Assembly (NCBI GenBank): GCA_034401795.1
Contig: CM067367.1
Span: 33,997,107 to 34,061,106 of the forward strand
DNA from: Chaetoderma sp. LZ-2023a
Lineage: Eukaryota; Mollusca; Caudofoveata; Chaetodermatida; Chaetodermatidae
DNA length: 64,000 nucleotides
Direction: 5' to 3'
The notes beneath the pieces are model-generated. The model ran no database searches, had not been told where the DNA came from, and saw only the letters and a list, made by a program, of their open reading frames with translations. The translations under genes were made by a program, and so were the position numbers. Below are positions 62,001 to 63,701 of this stretch, in pieces; position 1 is the stretch's first letter; every line of letters begins with the position of its first letter.

Positions 62001-62046
62001 GCATACTGCTCTTTACACTATCCAGACTGTGCCCATTCATAATTTC
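25362..62046 (-). CDS. WDR89: WDR89-like WD40-repeat protein, 13 coding exons, 386 aa
   Basis: This is the only host gene I could assemble. Coding exons on the minus strand, in order: 62040-61904 (the exon starts at 62046), 58493-58399, 56138-56054, 53638-53592, 50070-49950, 39552-39489, 35773-35642, 32793-32707, 31851-31810, 30034-29949, 28208-28100, 27557-27453, 25412-25362. They total 1161 nt, 386 codons plus TGA, with no internal stop. Phases agree at every junction and every border is AG/GT. WD-type segments include RCWDC (about 106-110), FFWDRR (160-165), LATGAMDGLVCTYD (194-207) and SLLTGGEDTLVCLW (338-351). Their order and spacing match my memory of vertebrate WDR89 (387 aa), a poorly characterised WD40 protein expected to form a beta-propeller scaffold without enzymatic activity. 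Introns range from about 0.5 to 10.4 kb and are filled with transposons. Orthology rests on recall, not on a search; membership of the WD40 superfamily is secure. Confidence 0.86.
25725..25950. mobile_element. MITE family M3 with palindromic core, WDR89 intron 12
   Basis: TAACATCTGACTGCCAAG at the left and TTGCAGCGGTGAGACAG at the right. Near-perfect palindrome 25787-25876 (ATTTTGAAAACAATTTGACT...GGTGGCTAAGCCACC...). Confidence 0.65.
26180..27000. repeat. Dispersed repeat S, copy interrupted by the hAT-like MITE
   Basis: Sequence on both sides of the MITE (GGTCCTTTCGAGAGTATATA... and GGGACCCCAAAGGCAGTGGC...) corresponds to a continuous stretch at 28525-28885. It also shares AAAATCTAAGCATGGGACC-like and GGGAAGTCCAGATTTCAG-like segments with that copy. 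Confidence 0.7.
26270..26732. mobile_element. hAT-like MITE with 8-bp target-site duplication
   Basis: Ends TAGACTTGTGTGACTA and TAATCGCACAAGCCTG form an imperfect inverted repeat. They are flanked by a perfect 8-bp duplication TCGGGACC (26262-26269 and 26733-26740). AT-rich arms carry repeated TAATCGTGATT palindromes. A long palindromic core (26412-26541) sits inside. 463 bp, non-coding, in WDR89 intron 12. Confidence 0.87.
27453..27557 (-). CDS. WDR89: WDR89 coding exon 12
   Basis: Acceptor TTTCAG and donor GTCTGT. 35 codons beginning TGSLLTGGEDTLVCLW, the final WD40 blade, followed by a Ser/Ala-rich linker. The frame stays open past the donor, but exon 13 fits phase and gives a family-like basic tail, so splicing at 27453 is preferred to read-through. 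Confidence 0.87.
27738..27893. mobile_element. Palindromic MITE, right half only
   Basis: GAAAATGTACATCTGCTGAC and AAAAATAGTCTTCTCTTAGC arms without the central GACTGGCTC block. It ends near ATCATTAAAGGGATAA, a decayed AAAGGGTTAA end. Confidence 0.58.
27925..28024. repeat. CA-rich microsatellite
   Basis: Interrupted (CA)n with CACATGCA and CGCACGCA variants in WDR89 intron 11. Confidence 0.85.
28100..28208 (-). CDS. WDR89: WDR89 coding exon 11
   Basis: Acceptor TTTTAATAG and donor GTATAG. In phase it reads GDAHILSLDTDSRLTECSKL, then SGGHRSAVRCAQWQQQ. The GGH..AVR..W pattern is a canonical WD40 GH motif region. Confidence 0.9.
28320..28483. mobile_element. MITE with TGTTGAATATT palindrome and AAAGGGTTAA right end
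   Basis: Palindrome 28341-28433 (CTGTTGAATATTTTGAAAAA...), then GGGATTTGTCAGTGAAAGGG TTAA. The left end is decayed. WDR89 intron 10. Confidence 0.65.
28500..28885. repeat. Dispersed repeat S, uninterrupted copy
   Basis: It contains GTTCCTTTTGAGGGGACATT and GTGGGACCCCCAAATCTTGT in one run, equivalent to the interrupted copy at 26180-27000. It is rich in GGGACC and GATTTCAG-like words. The origin is unknown. Confidence 0.65.
29013..29350 (+). mobile_element. MITE family M1, WDR89 intron 10
   Basis: GGGGGAATCCAGTTTTAGCT at the left and GAACCGGGAATCCAC at the right. The internal palindrome is reduced to its left half plus GCACG. Confidence 0.65.
29735..29935. repeat. Palindrome in the CAGAAACATGTTA context (family M4)
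   Basis: AAAACAGAAACATGTTATTT precedes a near-perfect palindrome at 29814-29907 (CTGTTGAATATTTTGAATAT...GCTGCCTTAGGCAGC...). The same lead-in occurs at 36086 and 61130. Confidence 0.6.
29949..30034 (-). CDS. WDR89: WDR89 coding exon 10
   Basis: Acceptor ATTTGAAG and donor GTGAGTAA. It encodes GESNPVEFLIDCLCVDEQQ, then TSTLLAGTH, and leaves in phase 2. The LLAGTH strand precedes the exon 11 blade. Confidence 0.85.
30126..31025. repeat. Dispersed repeat F, WDR89 intron 9
   Basis: Starts ATGGACTGCGTCCCGCGTGT and ends GAGATCCTCCGCTTCGCTAT. Internal units of about 200 bp repeat AACTGAATGCAATGATG, TTGATGAATTAAATG and AACATTCTTCTAATTCT. Non-coding. Confidence 0.62.
31190..31425 (+). mobile_element. 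MITE family M1, 3' half
   Basis: Only the right arm remains: GGACTATTGAGCATTTAAGA, TGATGACATCATCCCACATG, ending AAACTGGATTCCTCTATT. Confidence 0.58.
31476..31593. mobile_element. Palindromic core, MITE copy in WDR89 intron 9
   Basis: The arms ACTAAGAGAAGACTATTTTT and AATATTTTCTCCTCTTGACT flank ACCACTGGAAGGACTGGCCC and its mirror. Outer TTAA ends are not clear. Confidence 0.65.
31810..31851 (-). CDS. WDR89: WDR89 coding exon 9 (42 nt)
   Basis: A 14-codon exon (GDLVSEVNALQSSL) between acceptor CTTTCAG and donor GTGAGTATC, phase 0 on both sides. It is weak on its own and accepted because it fits phase and order. Confidence 0.75.
31866..32110. mobile_element. MITE family M3
   Basis: CTGTCAGCTGAATTTCTGCA at the left, then palindrome 31945-32034 with loop GGTGGCTAAGCCACC, then ATTGAAATTATTGTCTGGTG and GCAGCAGCCGG. 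It abuts WDR89 exon 9. Confidence 0.65.
32178..32395. mobile_element. MITE family M3, inverted relative to the previous copy
   Basis: AACTATCTGACTGCTGCAAG at the left and AATTCAGCAGGCAGATAG at the right. The palindrome (32253-32327) has a shortened loop. The two copies face each other and share GCCACCAGACAATAATTTCA. Confidence 0.68.
32707..32793 (-). CDS. WDR89: WDR89 coding exon 8
   Basis: Acceptor GTTGACAG and donor GTGAAG. 29 codons, phase 0 at both ends. It encodes YRLHWAGSENQMLASLAHDN, then TFHLWQAAE. The HDNTFHLW pattern is a WD40 blade end. Confidence 0.87.
32830..34270. other. WDR89 intron 7 segment without recognised elements
   Basis: Largely unique AT-rich sequence. It has a GGGGGGGGGG run near 34157 and no long open frame or inverted-repeat element. 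Short GCGGAAATAGTTG/CCACGCGG words occur near 33480-33800. Confidence 0.4.
34280..34670 (+). mobile_element. MITE family M1 with full palindrome
   Basis: AATGGAGGAATCCGGTTTTA start. Core palindrome 34408-34501 (TGTTGAATATTTTGAAACTA / mirror, loop CTATGG). It ends near TTGATGGATAAACTGAAATG. Confidence 0.7.
34918..35048. mobile_element. Palindromic core, MITE copy in WDR89 intron 7
   Basis: GTCAAGAGAAGACTATTCTA...ACCACTGGAATGACTTGCCT with a mirrored arm ending TCTGCAAATGGACA. Confidence 0.65.
35190..35582 (-). mobile_element. MITE family M1, inverted, with TGACGTCA motif
   Basis: TTTCCAGAGTATCTGTCG start, AGATGACGTCATAATCATTA, full palindrome 35361-35454, GAGATCGATCGATCCAACAT, end AATGGAATGGTCCATTA. 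WDR89 exon 7 starts 60 bases further on. Confidence 0.7.
35642..35773 (-). CDS. WDR89: WDR89 coding exon 7
   Basis: Acceptor TTGTTAG and donor GTAAGAG. It is 44 full codons: VCFHPTDRERLATGAMDGLV, then CTYDL and an acidic stretch HETDEEEALQQTL. This is one WD40 blade with phase 0 at both ends. Confidence 0.9.
36080..36260. repeat. Family M4 palindrome copy
   Basis: AAAACAGAAACATGTTAGTT, then GGTTGAATATTTTGTACTTA...AAGCCATATAATGGCTTTC...AAATTCAACAG. Confidence 0.55.
36335..36475. mobile_element. Palindromic core, degraded copy
   Basis: GGTCAAGGCGACC..., AACCACTGAAATGACTAGCT, then a mirrored arm ending TTATCCTGCGAATGGGTG. WDR89 intron 6. Confidence 0.55.
36517..36660. mobile_element. Palindromic core copy
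   Basis: GAATGTCCATTTACAGGCCA, ATCACTGGAATGACTGGCTC, then a mirrored arm ending ATCCAGTAAATGGACATT. It lies about 40 bp after the previous copy. Confidence 0.62.
36838..39082. repeat. Long dispersed repeat R, near complete
   Basis: From ACAAGAGGCCCAAGGGGCCT (36838) to CCACTTGCCAGGTGAGCTAA (39082). Three or so internal units share ATCCAAGATGGCC, GATCTCTATGCCC and GGTTCTGGAGAAG words. WDR89 intron 6. Confidence 0.7.
39280..39385. mobile_element. Palindromic core copy, partly deleted left arm
   Basis: TTATCACTGGAATGAAATAG with mirror CATTCCAGTGGTAAATTTTC, ending CTGCATATGGACATTTTCTC. About 100 bases 3' of WDR89 exon 6 on the gene's strand. Confidence 0.6.
39489..39552 (-). CDS. WDR89: WDR89 coding exon 6
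   Basis: Acceptor TTCTCTAG and donor GTATGTG. It completes W and encodes DRRCTTFGGCYTECHQDDITQ. It is separated from exon 5 by the 10.4-kb intron that holds DIRS copy 2. Confidence 0.88.
39603..40013 (-). mobile_element. MITE family M1, inverted, full palindrome
   Basis: AATGAACCATTCCAGTTTAT at the left and TTAAACTTGATTCCTCCATT at the right. Palindrome 39777-39874 with CTGCCTATGGCAG loop; GATCGATCGATCGATTCC also present. WDR89 intron 5, about 50 bp from exon 6. Confidence 0.72.
40095..40297. mobile_element. Palindromic MITE, old copy next to DIRS copy 2, plus the start of the next copy
   Basis: Hairpin core at 40122-40232 (ACCACTGGAATGATTGGCTC and complement). From about 40275 the text CTCAAGACGGCCAAAAA matches the left end of another family member (compare 61730-61750) that is interrupted by the DIRS element. 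Confidence 0.68.
40298..40496. repeat. DIRS copy 2 left inverted terminal repeat (element 3' end)
   Basis: The shared core at 40336-40496 is the reverse complement of 47099-47259. The outer tip (40298-40335, TAAACGAAATC... and CACGAGAGAGTTG) is unique to this end and reappears inverted in the internal complementary region. Confidence 0.9.
40587..40680. repeat. DIRS copy 2 internal complementary region (ICR)
   Basis: The left half (about 40584-40634, GAGGTAAGTATCAACTCTC...GATTTCGTTTA) is the reverse complement of the left tip. The right half (about 40635-40680, TTTCACATCAAGAG...) is the reverse complement of the right tip. In the DIRS replication model the ICR holds the two cDNA ends together for circularisation. 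Confidence 0.9.
41212..42345 (-). CDS. DIRS tyrosine recombinase, 377 aa (copy 2)
   Basis: This enzyme integrates the circular DNA intermediate of DIRS elements. It has an N-terminal SAM-like core-binding region (about 68-150) and a catalytic domain (about 175-377). Box I is ARRRSEIHAL, with Arg203 as the likely catalytic residue. Box II is KAHSVRG, with H326 and R329. QW at 351-352 fits the second His/Trp position, and HYLRDTS carries the nucleophile Tyr362. All expected catalytic residues are visible, so the enzyme may be active. The start codon is uncertain because the frame overlaps the end of the polymerase ORF. Confidence 0.92.
   Translation of the reverse strand: MVYGSAGPSGLQSGSSASDGRYYLPGQGPSQQSVNVQIDCVDVVKESRIKEGFSEQAAMFMAKARRGSTSRAYNYKINRFAEWCSKRCIDPMDASIQVVADFLCHLYDAYSLKPNSIAGYKSALMSVIPCLAKRGSDEVNTLNVLIKGMGNLRPRNPPVIPSWSLSLVLQVLGDKPFEPLSSISMKLLTLKTVFLIAAASARRRSEIHALSAEDDRFVVSGEGLKLLPRINFLAKNQSLKYPGQPIILPALTRYDPNSKAWCPVRALRRYKQRTAEWRTDQSALWLSYIEPHGRASKDTISRWIVECIQFCHKSATGKQVDVAKAHSVRGVVTSTALFNGVPVDDIMSVAQWHCESSFTDHYLRDTSNPLALSILKK
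42290..44467 (-). CDS. DIRS polymerase: reverse transcriptase, RNase H and methyltransferase-like domain, 725 aa frame
   Basis: Residues 1-108 overlap the gag frame and are probably not all translated. Reverse transcriptase covers about 195-400, with SIDLKDAY (277-282), LPFGISTAPRVFTR (310-323) and the catalytic YIDD box (342-345). RNase H covers about 500-620, with YTDAS (D509), LLELRAV (E541), RSDNS (D566) and LADSLSR (D617). The block at 640-702 (NIDLFATKKN...PDPSAFATDALAISW...FPPAIL) is the conserved DIRS segment that has been likened to a phage-type DNA adenine methyltransferase. All key acidic residues are present. It overlaps the recombinase frame by 56 nt. Confidence 0.93.
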   Translation of the reverse strand: MEVRDVDTSRRRLLWSITRGRCANSLRCFVVPTFAPHPLRIVPCRLEVVVARSEANHHRSAGLGRVRFGQQRGGRRLLRRSQPGSRPRTEVRAVLVVAREDLGGVIVPDGTVTAVRTAPVFLAKETVPLLHSLCPPLSLGGPMGGRLADHMQEWERLTQDRLVLRWLSVGYHPDWMTGPPSRLSLVPIWTPNPRDPDQRLCIEEEINSLIQKGAIQPAQRCPGFYSTLFLVTKNTGGWRPILNLKPLNKFIETPSFKMETVRSVLAGLERGMWTASIDLKDAYFHIPIHRSFRRFLRFAFQGRQWEFRVLPFGISTAPRVFTRVVLAITAYLRRRSIAVHTYIDDWLLKAHTRESLSASLEIVLKTLTDLGWMINFPKSELTPSQKFVYLGMFFDLETGYVYPTQERVQKLISLIQSVCDSRHVLARVYLRMLGLMVSLEPVIPQAALRRRPIQLFLMTQWTQSTGSLDSNMSVLAPLIHHLQWWLDTENLLVGVMLTPPHPQVTVYTDASMEGWGACLEESTISGLWNLEQSKEHINLLELRAVVLGLEHFLQKVQGKIVLIRSDNSTVVTYINRQGGTKSPSLCMMTWRLLCWCLDHQITLKAVHIPGRLNLLADSLSRRMSVLPTEWQLNQCVADRLFDHWGKPNIDLFATKKNAKMTTYVSPIPDPSAFATDALAISWGRMYAYAFPPAILIPKILQKISQADHGIRICWTFWSAIRFLCL
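44142..46163 (-). CDS. DIRS gag-like protein, 673 aa (copy 2)
   Basis: The first frame of the element. The N terminus has a cysteine cluster (C10, C13, C16, C22, C25 in LCFQCSPCGPLLNCEIC), a possible zinc-binding knuckle, followed by a Lys/Glu-rich helix (about 43-66). The middle is Ser/Pro/Gly-rich and the tail is Arg/Gly/Pro-rich, probably nucleic-acid-binding. It likely packages the element RNA. The frame overlaps the next ORF by 326 nt in a different frame, so the polymerase may be made by frameshift, re-initiation or a separate start. The Gag assignment comes from position and composition, not from a recognised domain. Confidence 0.78.
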   Translation of the reverse strand: MRDKFGPHLCFQCSPCGPLLNCEICKHWGGELMSEFLCLQAKDKMEEEKKKLKKEVVSKKGKRKASSAVDMEAFRTEMLGEMRRTIKDLVPELLRGMLPGPNPLLASSSASEQVIPTSESTFLSTLPLFEDSEVAPLEGVFHGPGSRLIAAPNRDRGRSSLEPAGCSSVQGYPHTAAASTSYGTFPGQSGLALFADPESNLSGQEDDDYLLGSPSEDVAMEYDVCAPLAGNTGAFFHGSTLPGVESTVQTVALGAEGQRYRIPRLAESVAGAGRGRGGAVYAPRSTTAPAPGQASEISMPVLSGPHALPGLPGISAYPPSSSVACAQEEDEGPRLVERSQLATEEDWSDACQWLVSVRPDLPVEQSASQREHRPWLAGKPTANAMPSLPLAEHVVDMFEAAETSIKSSGRLAKAPREVARRCRIVPLDYQRYGVVPKPSVDDRAALGEDARPSSRSDTGVLCSNALRSANAALRDAEESGRASIAALSHVSQLLQGVVTASASRQPSPVTVQRAIQDGINLALDCMTRAVTRSVRARRTFALDNLCPSQDLYNRLLRMPMTGPGLFGGEGCRHLQETVTLVNNQRALREQFEVLRRANVRAAPPAYRPLQARGGSGQVRGQPPSQRRPRPRAIRPAARGAQAPQAQSARQPPAHRGARGAGRGARGSGRGNRS
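47099..47273. repeat. DIRS copy 2 right inverted terminal repeat (element 5' end)
   Basis: The core at 47099-47259 mirrors the left repeat. The outer tip (47260-47273, CTCTTGATGTGAAA) differs from the left tip and is mirrored in the internal complementary region. It probably contains the element promoter, since it lies 5' of gag. Confidence 0.9.
47274..47490. mobile_element. Palindromic MITE, right part, interrupted by DIRS copy 2
   Basis: It resumes at ACAGCTTCTGCAGTGGTCTT, continuous in the family consensus with the CGGCCAAAAA to the left of the DIRS element. The hairpin ACCACTGGAATAACTGGCTC and its mirror follow, then a decayed right end near 47485. Confidence 0.72.
47990..48240. mobile_element. 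MITE family M3, WDR89 intron 5
   Basis: TAACTGTCTCACTGCTGCAA at the left and ACTCAGTCAGACGGTTA at the right. Palindrome 48078-48175 (TTGTTGAATATTTTGAAAAC...GGCGGCTTAGCCACC...). Confidence 0.65.
48360..48485. repeat. Rearranged TGTTGAATATT-type palindrome
   Basis: AATAATTTGACTGAAAGTCA TTGCTGCCTTAGGCAGC is followed by a second TGTGCCTAAGGCAGC arm, then ATTTCAAAATATTTTAAGAG. The loop region looks duplicated. Confidence 0.5.
49521..49694. mobile_element. Palindromic core MITE copy in WDR89 intron 5
   Basis: AATGTCCATTTGCAGGAAAA, GCTGGAATGACTGGCTCAGT, mirrored CTCTTAGCCTGCAAATGTAC, ending ACCAAATGGTTAA. Confidence 0.62.
49950..50070 (-). CDS. WDR89: WDR89 coding exon 5
   Basis: Acceptor GTATTCAG and donor GTAAGT. 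It encodes PENSTAPLLSCDVSCDGRLL, then CAGSEAGVNNHTDDAYLFF. The DDAYLFFW pattern corresponds to the D-A-L-L-V-F-W stretch I recall in vertebrate WDR89. It ends in phase 2 within the Trp codon. Confidence 0.9.
50165..50520 (-). mobile_element. MITE family M1, inverted, deleted palindrome
   Basis: CACCTTTCCAGAGTATCCAT, two TGACGTCATAATC motifs, left half of the palindrome, then CGATCGATCCCAACACGAGC and GAGCTTAGCTAGAGATGGGT. It starts about 95 bases from WDR89 exon 5. Confidence 0.68.
50521..51110. other. WDR89 intron 4 segment, nothing recognised
   Basis: AT-rich sequence with a short GGGGGTGGGGGAGCGGGCGC stretch at about 50609. The 67-codon frame at 50685 shows no family feature. Confidence 0.4.
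51110..51665. repeat. Tandem array, three units of about 170 bp, WDR89 intron 4
   Basis: Units share AACACATCTGCTGAAA, GTGAGTGTGGGTTCAAAA and CTTCGAGATATGGC phrases. They are followed by an R-like end (CAGACAGACGGATGGATGGC...GCCGGCATATAAA). Confidence 0.7.
52085..52590. repeat. GAT-rich minisatellite, unit about 95-105 bp
   Basis: About five units of (GAT)n plus GTGGTTGTGCTGATG...GATAATGGACATTATTATGA TAATGTGGTAGTG. Long frames rich in His/Ile or Met/Asp arise only from the triplet repeat. Confidence 0.8.
52902..53105 (-). mobile_element. MITE family M1, truncated
   Basis: AATGGAGGATTCTGTTTTAT start and TTAATTTATGATGGAATAAG. It stops after the left half-palindrome TGTTGAATAATTTGAAAATA. Confidence 0.62.
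53260..53350. repeat. Degraded palindromic core, WDR89 intron 4
   Basis: CAAATATTTTAAAAATAATG GGACTG and CAGTCAAATTATTTTCAATATATTC arms flank an expanded loop. Confidence 0.45.
53592..53638 (-). CDS. WDR89: WDR89 coding exon 4 (47 nt)
   Basis: A short exon between acceptor TTTGCAG and donor GTACAAG. In the correct phase it reads CWDCRCLQKSAQIFT, which supplies the WD dipeptide closing the blade begun in exon 3. It is recognisable only through phase continuity with its neighbours. Confidence 0.83.
53681..53891. mobile_element. TTAA/CCCTTTC MITE carrying the TGTTGAATATTTTGAAA palindrome
   Basis: TTTACCCTTTCACCGACAGA at the left and ATCAATGAAAGGGTTAA at the right. Inside is the second palindromic core (53737-53833): GTTGGATATTTTGAAATTAA...GTTGCTGTCTAAGGCAGCAAC...ATATTCAACA. 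The outer ends are of the same type as the other TTAA MITEs but the hairpin is different. Confidence 0.75.
53930..54000. repeat. Left half of the palindromic core next to the mini-DIRS
   Basis: GGTTGAATATTTTGAAACAA ATTTGACTGG, then a decayed right arm ending TTCTTCAAAATAATATTC just before the DIRS-derived element. Confidence 0.45.
54017..54243. mobile_element. DIRS-derived mini-element consisting of terminal sequences only
   Basis: It begins TAAACGAAATCACAG..., continues with TTCATGAGAGAGTTAATACT, and ends ...CTCTTGATGTGAAA: the two different tips of the DIRS elements in this window. Inner arms of about 50 bp (54056-54105 and 54183-54232) are inverted repeats. The 80-bp centre contains a 16-C run (54136-54151) and a GTGGGCAG remnant of the terminal repeat. 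It has no coding capacity and lies in WDR89 intron 3. Confidence 0.82.
54450..54731 (-). mobile_element. MITE family M1 lacking the palindrome
   Basis: TTGATGAATCCAGATTCTCA at the left and AAACTGGATTCCTCCATT at the right. Only CTGTTTTATATTTTGAAACT remains of the hairpin. A complete TTAA MITE follows within 30 bp. Confidence 0.7.
54760..54990. mobile_element. TTAA-flanked palindromic MITE (piggyBac-like), complete
   Basis: TTAA-CCCTTTAAT at the left and ATTAAAGGG-TTAA at the right. The interior is a long hairpin built on AATGTCCATTTACTGGTCAA, GAATGACTGGCTCAATAAC and its mirror. A TTAA target with CCC-starting inverted ends is the hallmark of the piggyBac superfamily. Non-coding, WDR89 intron 3. 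Confidence 0.82.
55925..56002. repeat. CA microsatellite
   Basis: ACACACATGCACGCAC... then an uninterrupted (CA)n tract at about 55972-56001, in WDR89 intron 3. Confidence 0.88.
56054..56138 (-). CDS. WDR89: WDR89 coding exon 3
   Basis: Acceptor GATTTTCAG and donor GTCAGC. It encodes HDDVVGGVRF...LVITCSKDKTL, the H-D and TCSKDKT parts of a WD40 blade. The final AG joins the G of the next exon to give R before CWD. Confidence 0.88.
56325..56540. repeat. Two degraded palindromic cores in tandem, WDR89 intron 2
   Basis: CATTGAATATTTTGAACCTA...AAAACATTCAACAG (56325-56405) and CTGTTGAATATTTTGAAACT...CAAATTATTCAACAG (56461-56535). Their loops have decayed. Confidence 0.5.
56750..58330 (+). pseudogene. 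Decayed LINE reverse-transcriptase fragment in WDR89 intron 2
   Basis: Plus strand, antisense to WDR89. Recognisable pieces are ISIGFPQGDSLSPVLFTHNL (57558-57617), the catalytic MEYADDVDFIDEE (57690-57727) and LFMNESKTEFTHIYL (57784-57830). An ALEFATL-type C-terminal region follows near 58110. Upstream reading is broken by stops. The family is uncertain; YADDVDF with SKTE suggests a non-LTR RT. Confidence 0.8.
58399..58493 (-). CDS. WDR89: WDR89 coding exon 2
   Basis: Acceptor ATTTTCAG and donor GTAAAATC. The translation QSDPLVAVASSDYTVTLFSY is a typical WD40 blade (hydrophobic strand, SSD turn, VTLF strand). It enters in phase 2 and leaves in phase 1. Confidence 0.88.
58700..59790. repeat. 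Dispersed repeat F, WDR89 intron 1
   Basis: Same unit text as 30126-31025, ending GAGATCCTCTGCTTCGCTAA. An AATATTTCTTTATTA inverted repeat lies inside at about 59020-59080. Confidence 0.6.
59906..60140. mobile_element. TTAA/CCCTTT palindromic MITE
   Basis: Left TTAACCCTTTAATCATCG; right GCTAAAGGGTTTA (last TTAA mutated to TTTA). The same hairpin core (CTGCTGGAATGACTGG...) is present. WDR89 intron 1. Confidence 0.75.
60260..60656. mobile_element. hAT-like MITE, second copy
   Basis: Ends CAGGCTTGTGCGATTA and TAATCGGACAAGTCTA match the copy at 26270-26732. Flanks TCTCATTG (60252-60259) and TCGCATTG (60657-60664) agree at 7 of 8 positions. The internal core is half deleted (60370-60446). It lies in WDR89 intron 1. 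Confidence 0.8.
61105..61325. repeat. Family M4 palindrome copy
   Basis: AAAACAGAAACATGGTAGTT, then CTGTTGAATAGTTTCAACAT AATTGG, loop AAGACTCAAGAGTT, and AAAGATTCAACAG on the far side. Confidence 0.55.
61360..61699 (-). mobile_element. MITE family M1, WDR89 intron 1
   Basis: AATGGAGGAATCCAGGTTCT and AAAACTAGATTCCTCCATT ends are both intact. The right half-palindrome remains (AAATTAGTTTCCAAATATGC). Confidence 0.72.
61725..61889. mobile_element. TTAA-flanked palindromic MITE, variant ends, partial hairpin
   Basis: TTAA-CTGCTCAAGCCGGCCA at the left and GGATTAAGCAG-TTAA at the right. The left arm of the hairpin is kept (CTATTTGCAGACCAAGAGAA) and most of the right arm is deleted. WDR89 exon 1 begins right after it. 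Confidence 0.72.
61904..62046 (-). CDS. WDR89: WDR89 exon 1 of the coding set (start codon)
   Basis: A pyrimidine-rich tract and TCCTCAG precede six untranslated bases and ATG at 62040-62038. The frame runs MNGHSLDSVK... to ...ELDVQK and ends in phase 2 before GTAAGC. An acceptor upstream of the ATG implies at least one earlier 5'-UTR exon, which was not located. The segment is charged and ends with the first beta strand (DYILELDVQK) of the propeller. Confidence 0.85.
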
Positions 62047-62630
62047 CTGAGGAAAACAAAAAAAATTAACAGTAGATCAAGGATCGAAATGCCTATTTGC
62101 CCTGTTGCCCGGGGAAACCCGATTTTCAAAAGGGCAACTAAACTTTGGCTGTTAATGGTACACAAGGTAACCTTGATAAATACTTAGACTAATAGTGTTT
62201 TGATACCTACTGTCTAACTCCTCGTCCTACGGCATTTATTTATTTAATTATTAGAAAGAGTAACCAGTATGTGTAATGCCATTTCTCAATAATTGTGCTC
62301 ATTCTTCAGAATTTACTTGACAAAGCAATAGTGATTCTAATTTTCTGTCATTTAGCTTACCATATACGGGCAAACTTAATCTGTGATGGGCAACCTGAAA
62401 ATGCATGAAATGGCATCATACATTGCCCTGCAGGCAACTACATCTTTTCATTTATTTCTAACCCTGTAGACCCAAGGGCCTTAGGGCTAAGCTGCCTAAT
62501 ACTGAGACTGTGCACTATAGGTGGCTTAAGAGAATTTCTTTCTTGATTGATTAATAATAATAACAATACATTATGTTCTAGCTGAATGGTTTATTATTGC
62601 CTTTTTAGGAATAACTTTTGACCTATCCTC

Positions 62631-62873
62631 TTAACCCTTTCACACTCATATCAGCCAAAAACGGCTTCTGCAGTAGTCTTCAGAAATGTCTATTTGCAGA
62701 CCAAGTGAAGACTATTTTTGAAAATTTATCCCTGGAATGACTGGCTCGATAACTGAGCCAGTCATTCCAGCTGTAAATTTGTAAAAAAATTAGTTATCTC
62801 TTGGCCGGCAAATGGACATTTTCTACGAAAAAAAAGAAATTTTCTTGAACAAATTCGAGGGTTAAAGGGTTAA
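62631..62873. mobile_element. TTAA-flanked palindromic MITE (piggyBac-like), complete
   Basis: TTAACCCTTTCACACTCATA at the left, ...GAGGGTTAAAGGGTTAA at the right. The interior hairpin contains CTGGAATGACTGGCTCGATA and its complement with loop ACTGAG. It lies upstream of WDR89 coding exon 1, so it could be in a 5' intron. Confidence 0.82.
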
Positions 62874-62924
62874 CAAGCAATTTCATAGATCTCTGTAAAT
62901 GTGTTTATAAAGATAGTAAATAGC

Positions 62925-63060
62925 AAATCAACCAATCAGGTTCTATTGAACAAACTTGGTTCAGCTATTGCCATAGATGAAGCTTCTTGAGTTTCATTTC
63001 AATCTGTCAAGCGGTTTCAGAAGAGTTTTAAATGTGTTTAAAAAAATAGCACAAAATCAA
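62925..63060. repeat. R-type repeat fragment
   Basis: CCAATCAGGTTCTATTGAAC AAACTTGGTTCAGCT...TCAAGCGGTTTCAGAAG matches internal R text. Confidence 0.6.
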
Positions 63061-63257
63061 AAATGGACACCAGCTAGTTGTAAAGTAAACTTTTTCTAAA
63101 ATAAGATGGGTACAATGCAAAAATGCAAGTTATTCAGTCATCTCAGTATTTAACTATGGTGTATGCGATACACAAGTGCTGATATGATACATGTATCATC
63201 AAGCTTTAGTATCATGATACAGTCATACACACTATGTAAATGTATATTGTGACACCC

Positions 63258-63260
<3 letters not shown>

Positions 63261-63299
<39 letters not shown>

Positions 63300-63350
63300 T
63301 GCGTGCGTGCATGTATGTGCATGCATATATGCATGTTGTGTGCGTGCATG
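63261..63350. repeat. TG microsatellite
   Basis: (GT)n of about 15 units, then GTGCGTGCATGTATGTGCAT-type variants, ending next to a LINE fragment. Confidence 0.88.
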
Positions 63351-63414
63351 AATGTGTATACAGGGATCTTCATACGGGTCCAACACCGACACTCATCCAC
63401 CAATATCTATTACT

Positions 63415-63483
63415 GAAAGTGAAAAGGAACTTGGTGTATACATTGATGACCGGCTATCCTTTGACACCCACATCAACACCTGA
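63415..63483 (+). pseudogene. LINE RT fragment (ELGVYIDDRLSFDTHINT)
   Basis: A 23-codon scrap ESEKELGVYIDDRLSFDTHI and NT, then a stop. It matches the well-known K-LGV--D--L-F--HI segment downstream of the catalytic box in Jockey/CR1-type LINEs. It follows a TG microsatellite directly. The rest of the element is absent. Confidence 0.72.
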
Positions 63484-63701
63484 TTTATTCCATTAAATGG
63501 TTAAAAACTGATTTGTAGTTTAAATCCACAAATCCCCTTTTATTGCTATGATATGCCCTACTGTATTCATTCAGCTATTCTATTCATTTTCCCACACACA
63601 TCCATGCCACTTCTAATCACACCTGCCCTCACTGGCTAAACTCACATTATTCCACCTATACTTGACCGTCTCTTATATTTTCTTTCATTATGACATTTTG
63701 T

